10,613 bases of DNA from Candidatus Naiadarchaeum limnaeum (GTDB lineage Archaea > Undinarchaeota > Undinarchaeia > Undinarchaeales > Naiadarchaeaceae): assembly GCA_014189685.1 (NCBI GenBank), contig DVAB01000009.1, positions 1-10,613 of the forward strand, in the 5' to 3' direction. The position numbers and the translations under genes are program-made. Shown piece after piece: positions 1 to 4,554 of this stretch (position 1 is its first letter; each line of letters begins with the position of its first letter). A model generated the notes under the pieces. It was not told where the DNA came from, did no database searches, and saw only the letters and a program-made list of their open reading frames with translations.

Positions 1-34
1 AAATTAATAAAGCAAAAAGAACTATTAATTAATT

Positions 35-541
35 ATGACATATTATTCAGAAGCATATCGAAAGTTGCCAGCTCCTAAAGAGCGTACGGATCATATTGAG
101 TCGAGTCCAAGGCGGGATATTTCAAAGGTTTTTGTTTTTATAAAAGGGGAACTAACAATTGACAAGTTAAGAGCGGATTTGGAAAAATTAATTGGGTTAT
201 ATCCTAAAATACCCGAGGCATTGGCAATCCACTGTTTATTATATGTTTTGCCAACTGATTTGCCTGAAAAAATGCCAGCCAATATAAAAGGGCCTGTTAA
301 TGAAGGAGGATATACCACATGTGCGGTTTTTATAAGAGGCGCAACAAATCTTTATGTTTCAGTCTCAGCAGTGAAAGAAGCAGGGGATAAATTGCTTGAG
401 GCATTCAATAGACTTAAACAAAAATACGGTGAGGATAATGTTGCATGGAGATTTGCTGAGGCCAAAACGTTATTGAATACCCGGCAACTTTTAATGCAAT
501 ATGATAAAGAGTTGGCAAGAATAGAATTTTTTGGTTTATAA
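35..541 (+). CDS. Unrecognised soluble 168-aa protein
   Basis: I do not recognise this protein. It has no signal peptide and no convincing membrane segment, so it is probably cytoplasmic. The N-terminal 30 residues are polar and charged. Residues 31-75 alternate hydrophobic strands (VFVFIKG, then a hydrophobic IHCLLYVLP stretch) with a charged helix rich in Leu, Lys and Asp. A central Gly/Pro-rich turn (about 84-93) precedes another strand pair (CAVFIRG, LYVSVSAV), and the C-terminal third (about 114-165) looks helical and charged. The overall impression is a small alpha/beta fold. The ATG at 35 is the first possible start, because an in-frame TAA lies at 5-7. No Shine-Dalgarno is visible, and an AT-rich stretch at 1-12 sits at the right distance to be a TATA box for a leaderless message. 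The downstream gene is 237 nt away, so it appears to be its own unit. The reading frame is open over its whole length and amino-acid usage looks protein-like, which supports it being real. Confidence 0.75.
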   Translation: MTYYSEAYRKLPAPKERTDHIESSPRRDISKVFVFIKGELTIDKLRADLEKLIGLYPKIPEALAIHCLLYVLPTDLPEKMPANIKGPVNEGGYTTCAVFIRGATNLYVSVSAVKEAGDKLLEAFNRLKQKYGEDNVAWRFAEAKTLLNTRQLLMQYDKELARIEFFGL

Positions 542-565
542 AAGCGATAGTTACTATTGGAATGC

Positions 566-574
566 TTGTTTTTT
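566..574 (+). terminator. T-rich candidate terminator after the 168-aa gene
   Basis: A TTGTTTTTT run lies about 25 nt past the stop codon of the first gene. Archaeal RNA polymerase commonly terminates at oligo-T tracts without needing a hairpin. No strong stem precedes it. The call rests on base composition and position only. Confidence 0.4.
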
Positions 575-601
575 CCTCAGTTGAAAGTTTCATGCTTCGA
601 A

Positions 602-660
602 ATTCCGTTTCTCACATGTTCTCGCTTTTTGCTCAAACATGCCTCGCTGTTAAATGGAAT
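602..660. repeat. Large imperfect stem-loop in the glyA upstream gap
   Basis: Positions 602-610 (ATTCCGTTT) can pair with 652-660 (AAATGGAAT) over 9 bp including one G-U. Nested inside, 615-620 (CATGTT) pairs perfectly with 636-641 (AACATG). Read on the minus strand, the interior also holds two related copies of an AGCGAG...CATG...TGAG motif, so it is partly a tandem repeat as well. It lies upstream of the likely glyA promoter, so it is more likely a DNA repeat, a small RNA or the 3' end of the upstream transcript than part of the glyA leader. No function can be assigned. Confidence 0.45.
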
Positions 661-701
661 CCTTGTTTATAAAGTTTTCTTGAGAGTATTATGCTAAAAA
701 G

Positions 702-715
702 AATAGTTAACTATT
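702..715. promoter_or_regulatory. 14-bp perfect palindrome at the glyA promoter, candidate operator
   Basis: AATAGTTAACTATT is a perfect 14-bp palindrome. Its right edge runs into the TATA-like element of glyA (712-719), covering the place where TFB would contact DNA. In archaea, operators in this position usually belong to repressors. It is AT-only apart from one G and one C, so a chance occurrence in AT-rich DNA cannot be excluded. Confidence 0.45.
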
Positions 716-719
716 TAAA
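712..719 (+). promoter_or_regulatory. Candidate TATA box for glyA
   Basis: TATTTAAA resembles the archaeal TATA consensus. A start site about 25 nt downstream would fall near 740, giving glyA a leader of about 39 nt that contains its Shine-Dalgarno. A weaker alternative, TTATAAAG at 667-674, would place the start near 697. Confidence 0.45.
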
Positions 720-732
720 CAACTTTTGTTTA
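716..732. promoter_or_regulatory. 7-3-7 inverted repeat between TATA box and start site of glyA
   Basis: TAAACAA (716-722), spacer CTT, then TTGTTTA (726-732) form a perfect 7-bp inverted repeat. It abuts the 14-bp palindrome and overlaps the TATA element, so the two could be adjacent binding sites for dimeric regulators. This is inferred from symmetry and location only. Confidence 0.4.
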
Positions 733-741
733 TTCGCTTGA

Positions 742-773
742 GGGAAATTATCTCTAGTTTTCCCCTAAGGGGA
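742..773 (+). promoter_or_regulatory. glyA leader with two mutually exclusive hairpins around the RBS
   Basis: GGGAAA (742-747) can pair with TTTCCC (759-764). The same C-run, TCCCC (761-765), can instead pair with GGGGA (769-773) across a 3-nt loop. The second hairpin would hide the Shine-Dalgarno of glyA (AAGGGGA, 767-773, ending 5 nt before the ATG), while the first would leave it free. Both stems are short (5-6 bp), so a regulatory switch is only a possibility. The Shine-Dalgarno itself is well supported and decides the glyA start. Confidence 0.4.
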
Positions 774-778
774 CATTA

Positions 779-2083
779 ATGCAAACTCACATAATGCGCA
801 CTTTGAGGGAAATCGATCCTGATGTTTACAATGCTGTTGTTGGAGAAGAGCGCCGCGAAAACACAGGGCTTGAGCTTATAGCAAGCGAGAATTATGTTAG
901 CAAAGCGGTAATTGAGGCAATGGCTTCTGTTCTCACGAACAAATATTCGGAAGGTTACCCTGGAAAGCGATATTATGGCGGCCAGGAATTTACAGACCTT
1001 GTTGAAAATTTGGCAATAGAGCGCGCGAAAAAATTATTCCATGCAGAGCATGTAAATGTGCAGCCGCTTTCTGGCGCGCCTGCCAACATTGCTGTTTATT
1101 TTGCACTTCTTAACCCAGGAGATGTTGTTCTAGGAATGGATTTAGGGCATGGTGGGCATTTAACACATGGGCACCCAGTAACATACATGGCAAAAATTTT
1201 CAAATTTGTCCGCTATAAGACTCATGGCACTGATGGGCATTTTGATTTTGACGAAATTAGGCAGATTGCATTAAAAGAAAAGCCAAAAATAATTCTCTGC
1301 GGTTATTCCTGCTACCCACGCGATTTGGATTATAATGCATTTCAGGAAATTGCAGATGAAGTAGGCGCATACACAATGATGGATATGGCGCACATAGCAG
1401 GCTTAATTGCTGCAAAAGAAATGAATGACCCTTTCAAGGCAAGGTTTGATGTTGTTACAACAACAACTCATAAGACTTTGCGCGGCCCGCGTGGCGGAAT
1501 GATCCTGTCTAGGACTGAAGATCGTTATCATGATAAATATAATAAAGATTCAAAGAAAAATCTTGCTCAAATGATCGATAGTTCTGTTTTTCCAGGATTT
1601 CAGGGAGGGCCGCATATGCATCAAATAGCTGGAAAAGCAGTTGCATTTGGAGAAGCGCTCAAACCTGATTTCAAAAATTACGCAGCGCAAATAAGAAAAA
1701 ATGCAAAAGCAATGGCGCAGCGCTTGATTGAGCTTGGCTGGACTTTGTTCACAGGAGGAACAGAGAACCACTTAATGCTTGCTGATATTACAAAATTAGG
1801 TTTAACCGGTAAAGAAGCTCAGAATTTATTGGATGAAGCAGGAATTACTTTAAACAAAAATGCCTATCCAGATGACACGCGTCCGCCAACTGACCCAAGT
1901 GGAATTAGAATCGGAACACCTGCAATTACAACTCGCGGAATGAAAGAGAGCGAAATGAAACATATTGCGGATTTAATGGATAAAGTTGTGCGAAATCCAA
2001 AAGACAAGAAAATTATTGAGCGCGTGAGAAAGGATGTTTTTGATTTAACTGCGAAGTTTCCGCTTTATAAGTTGTATAAATAA
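779..2083 (+). CDS. glyA: Serine hydroxymethyltransferase
   Basis: GlyA is a cytoplasmic PLP enzyme that transfers the serine beta-carbon to tetrahydrofolate, giving glycine and 5,10-methylene-THF. The 434-aa protein is full length for the family. It opens with the family signature GLELIASEN (30-38), followed by NKYSEGYPGKRYYGG (54-68). The cofactor pocket shows D202 and H205 in MDMAHIAG and the Schiff-base lysine K232 in TTTTHKTLRGPRGG. The C-terminal GIRIGTPAITTRG segment carries the arginine that binds the substrate carboxylate. The start at 779 is chosen because a Shine-Dalgarno (767-773) ends 5 nt upstream. An in-frame ATG at 794 would also give a normal N-terminus but lacks one. folD follows after 31 nt and purH after that, so the gene probably feeds methylene-THF into purine synthesis. 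The use of a folate-type SHMT together with FolD indicates tetrahydrofolate rather than methanopterin as C1 carrier. Confidence 0.97.
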   Translation: MQTHIMRTLREIDPDVYNAVVGEERRENTGLELIASENYVSKAVIEAMASVLTNKYSEGYPGKRYYGGQEFTDLVENLAIERAKKLFHAEHVNVQPLSGAPANIAVYFALLNPGDVVLGMDLGHGGHLTHGHPVTYMAKIFKFVRYKTHGTDGHFDFDEIRQIALKEKPKIILCGYSCYPRDLDYNAFQEIADEVGAYTMMDMAHIAGLIAAKEMNDPFKARFDVVTTTTHKTLRGPRGGMILSRTEDRYHDKYNKDSKKNLAQMIDSSVFPGFQGGPHMHQIAGKAVAFGEALKPDFKNYAAQIRKNAKAMAQRLIELGWTLFTGGTENHLMLADITKLGLTGKEAQNLLDEAGITLNKNAYPDDTRPPTDPSGIRIGTPAITTRGMKESEMKHIADLMDKVVRNPKDKKIIERVRKDVFDLTAKFPLYKLYK

Positions 2084-2084
2084 C

Positions 2085-2092
2085 TTTTTAAA
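2085..2092 (+). promoter_or_regulatory. Candidate TATA box for folD, leaderless
   Basis: TTTTTAAA lies directly after the glyA stop and its centre is 26 nt before the folD ATG, the spacing expected for transcription starting at the start codon itself. No Shine-Dalgarno precedes folD, which agrees with a leaderless message. Read-through from glyA is equally possible. Confidence 0.45.
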
Positions 2093-2114
2093 CCTTCGAA
2101 GTAACATTTTAATC

Positions 2115-2948
2115 ATGGCAGCAAAAATAATCGACGGCAAAAGAATTTCTGAAAAAATAAAAGCGCAGCTTAGGCAGGAAATTAAAAAATTAAATAAAAA
2201 GCCCGGCCTTGCCATAATTCAAGTTGGAAATAATCCTGTTTCTGAGATTTATGTTAATAACAAGCGAAAGGCTTGCGAAGAAGTTGGTATTTTTTCAGAA
2301 TTGCACAGAGTCCCAGAAAATGTTTCAGAAGCGCAATTAGTAAATTTAATCCAGCGGATAAATTCAGATAATAAAATTCACGGCTGCATAGTTCAAATGC
2401 CGTTGCCAAACCATTTAGATGGTCAGAAAATTGTTGATGCACTTTGTCCGCTAAAAGATGTTGATGGCTTAACAACTTATAATCAGGGCAGGCTTCTTGG
2501 TGGGAAAAATACAGCGCACATACCTGCAACACCGCGCGGGGTAATGAAGCTGATTGAATCCACTGGAATTAAACTTAATGGAAAGCATGCTGTTGTTCTC
2601 GGCCGCAGCAATTTAGTCGGAAAGCCTACCGCGCTTCTTTTGCAGCAAGAGAATTGCACTGTTACAGTATGTCACTCTAAAACAAGGAATATACCAGCGA
2701 TTTGTAGAACAGCCGATATTTTAGTTTCAGCTATTGGAAGGCCGCGATTTGTTAAAGCAAATATGATAAAGCGCAGCGCTGTTGTAATTGATGTTGGAAT
2801 TAATAGAATTGGAAATAAAATTATTGGCGATGTTGATTTTGAAAATGTTAAAAAAGTTGCTGGCTGGATTACTCCTGTCCCAGGCGGGGTTGGGCCAATG
2901 ACTGTGGCATGTTTATTGGAGAATGTGGTTAAAGCTGCCAAAATCTAA
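2115..2948 (+). CDS. folD: Bifunctional methylene-THF dehydrogenase / methenyl-THF cyclohydrolase
   Basis: FolD oxidises 5,10-methylene-THF with NAD(P)+ and hydrolyses the product to 10-formyl-THF in the cytoplasm. At 277 aa it is slightly shorter than typical bacterial FolD (about 285) but complete. The N-terminal catalytic domain shows Y46 and K50 in YVNNKRKACEEVG, the active-site lysine block. It also has VQMPLP (93-98), KDVDGLTTYNQGRL (114-127, with the folate-binding aspartate D117) and PATPRGV (137-143, where many relatives have Pro-Cys-Thr-Pro). The dinucleotide domain has GRSNLVGKP (163-171), DVGINR and GDVDFE. The C-terminal signature TPVPGGVGPMTVA (253-265) is intact. It sits between glyA, which makes its substrate, and purH, which uses its product. 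The ATG at 2115 has no Shine-Dalgarno but lies 26 nt from a TATA-like element. Confidence 0.96.
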   Translation: MAAKIIDGKRISEKIKAQLRQEIKKLNKKPGLAIIQVGNNPVSEIYVNNKRKACEEVGIFSELHRVPENVSEAQLVNLIQRINSDNKIHGCIVQMPLPNHLDGQKIVDALCPLKDVDGLTTYNQGRLLGGKNTAHIPATPRGVMKLIESTGIKLNGKHAVVLGRSNLVGKPTALLLQQENCTVTVCHSKTRNIPAICRTADILVSAIGRPRFVKANMIKRSAVVIDVGINRIGNKIIGDVDFENVKKVAGWITPVPGGVGPMTVACLLENVVKAAKI

Positions 2949-2950
2949 AG

Positions 2951-2960
2951 CTTAAATATA
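2951..2960 (+). promoter_or_regulatory. Candidate TATA box for purH
   Basis: CTTAAATATA, preceded by the purine-rich TAAAG, is the best match to an archaeal BRE/TATA pair in the left half of the window. It lies just after the folD stop. A start site about 20-26 nt downstream would fall around 2976-2982, at or just before the purH Shine-Dalgarno, so the leader would be very short. Confidence 0.5.
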
Positions 2961-2978
2961 ACCTCTTTCAATTATGTC

Positions 2979-2985
2979 GGGGGAG
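2979..2985 (+). promoter_or_regulatory. Strong Shine-Dalgarno deciding a GTG start for purH
   Basis: GGGGGAG sits 5 nt before GTG at 2991. An ATG at 2974 is out of frame with PurH, so the GTG with this ribosome binding site is the convincing start. Confidence 0.75.
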
Positions 2986-2990
2986 TTTTT

Positions 2991-4535
2991 GTGGGAAAAA
3001 TAAAAACTGCGCTTATCTCTGTTTACGACAAGACAGGAATTGCTGATTTTTGTAGAGTGTTGCACAAAAAACGAATTGCAATTATTTCAAGCGGTGGGAC
3101 TGCCAACGTTTTAAGGAAAGCAGGTGTTCCAGTTGTTGATGTTTCAAAATATACCAAAAGCCCGGAAATGCTAGATGGTCGCTTAAAAACTTTGCACCCA
3201 AAAATTCATGCTGGGTTGTTAGCAATAAGAAAAAACAAGAAGCATAGCGCAGAGCTCAGAGCGCAAGGTGCAAAGCCAATAGATTTACTTGTTGTGAACT
3301 TATATCCGTTTGAGCAAAAGTTGTATGAAGGTGCAGGTCATGAGGAATTAATTGAAAACATTGATATTGGCGGCCCAGCTTTAATTCGCGCAGCTGCAAA
3401 AAATTACAAAGATGTCACAGTAGTCACAAATCCTTCTCGATATGAGTTAGTTTTATCTGAGTTTAAGAAAAAAGGTACTGTGAGTCAAAAAGTTAATGAG
3501 TTTTTAGCTTCTGAAGCATTTAATTACGTTGCTCATTACGATGCAATGATTGACTTTCATTTCCAGCAAACTTTTAAAAAAGAATTGTTCCCTCAATACT
3601 TAAATATCAGTTATCAAAAAATTCAGGATCTCCGCTATGGAGAAAATCCACATCAAAAAGCAGCATTTTATAGGGATACTATTTCAAACGGCGGAATCGG
3701 AAATCTAATCCAGCTTCAAGGAAAACAACTATCCTACAATAACCTTTTGGATATGGATGCGGCCTGGGATTTAATCAATGATTTTTCAGAGCCTGCTCTT
3801 GCCATTATAAAGCATGCGAATCCATGTGGAGTAGCTGTTGTCGATAATTTAGTTGAAGCTTTCAAGCGCGCCTATTCCTGCGACCCAATTTCTGCTTTTG
3901 GGGGAATAGTTGCCACAAATAGGGAGATAAAAGAAGATTTGGCAAAAGAACTCACTGCACTTTTTTTAGAGGAAATAATAGCCCCTTCCTATTCAACTGA
4001 GGCACTTAGAATACTTGGAAAAAAAGAGAAAGTTCGAGTGGTTAAAGCAGAGCTTCAATCAAGCACTTTTAAATCACCACTTTTAAATTACAGGGATGTT
4101 TCTGCTGGATTGATTGCCCAAACTCCGGATAAGTATAGTATAACTGCGAAAAAATTGAAAATTGCAACAAAGAAAAAACCGACAAAAGAACAGATTCAAG
4201 ATTTAATTTTTGCATGGAAAGTTTGTAAGCATGTTAAGTCAAACGCTGTTGTTTTTGCAAAAGAGCTCCAAACTGTCGGGATTGGTGCAGGACAGATGTC
4301 TCGCGTTGATAGCACAAAAATTGCAACTTACAAATCAAATGGAAAATCTGTTGGAGCTGTGATGGCTTCTGATGCTTTCTTTCCTTTTAGAGATGCTGTA
4401 GATGCAGCTGCTGATGCTGGAATAACTGCTATAATACAACCCGGCGGTTCAATAAGGGACAAAGAAGTGATAAAAGCAGCGAACGAGCGCGGGATGGCAA
4501 TGGTTATAACAGGAGTAAGGATATTTAGGCACTGA
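2991..4535 (+). CDS. purH: Bifunctional AICAR formyltransferase / IMP cyclohydrolase
   Basis: PurH performs the last two steps of de novo purine synthesis: it formylates AICAR with 10-formyl-THF and closes the ring to IMP. The 514-aa protein has the usual length and both domains. The N-terminal IMP cyclohydrolase domain (about 1-190) begins ALISVYDKTG and contains the SSGGTA phosphate loop (33-38), DGRLKTLHPKIHAG (62-75) and NIDIGGPALIRAAAKN (123-138). The transformylase domain carries RYGENPHQ (215-222), the catalytic Lys-His pair K274-H275 in IKHANPCG, DPISAFGGI, and the C-terminal SDAFFPFRD and IIQPGGSIRD motifs. Translation starts at GTG. Many archaea use PurP and PurO instead, so a bacterial-type PurH next to glyA and folD suggests a folate-based C1 cassette, possibly acquired from bacteria. 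Base composition does not visibly differ from the neighbours. The ATPase gene begins 19 nt downstream. Confidence 0.97.
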   Translation: MGKIKTALISVYDKTGIADFCRVLHKKRIAIISSGGTANVLRKAGVPVVDVSKYTKSPEMLDGRLKTLHPKIHAGLLAIRKNKKHSAELRAQGAKPIDLLVVNLYPFEQKLYEGAGHEELIENIDIGGPALIRAAAKNYKDVTVVTNPSRYELVLSEFKKKGTVSQKVNEFLASEAFNYVAHYDAMIDFHFQQTFKKELFPQYLNISYQKIQDLRYGENPHQKAAFYRDTISNGGIGNLIQLQGKQLSYNNLLDMDAAWDLINDFSEPALAIIKHANPCGVAVVDNLVEAFKRAYSCDPISAFGGIVATNREIKEDLAKELTALFLEEIIAPSYSTEALRILGKKEKVRVVKAELQSSTFKSPLLNYRDVSAGLIAQTPDKYSITAKKLKIATKKKPTKEQIQDLIFAWKVCKHVKSNAVVFAKELQTVGIGAGQMSRVDSTKIATYKSNGKSVGAVMASDAFFPFRDAVDAAADAGITAIIQPGGSIRDKEVIKAANERGMAMVITGVRIFRH

Positions 4536-4554
4536 AGGCTTATTAGATAGCAAT

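Noticed and set aside
302-320. Strong internal Shine-Dalgarno-like GGAGG followed by ATG at 319
   Set aside because: The frame it would open ends after about 23 codons and is not that of the 168-aa protein. The bases simply encode Glu-Gly-Gly-Tyr-Thr-Thr.
562-672. Possible 36-codon frame starting at ATG 562 in the gap before glyA
   Set aside because: No Shine-Dalgarno or well-placed TATA box, unusual composition, and it coincides with the stem-loop repeat, which explains the sequence better.
542-778. Box C/D or other known small RNA in the glyA upstream gap
   Set aside because: A CTGA occurs on the minus strand but there is no matching box C (RUGAUGA) at a suitable distance, and no tRNA-like cloverleaf can be drawn.
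2974-2990. ATG at 2974 as the start of purH
   Set aside because: It is out of frame with PurH; the GTG at 2991 has a strong Shine-Dalgarno and gives the normal N-terminus.
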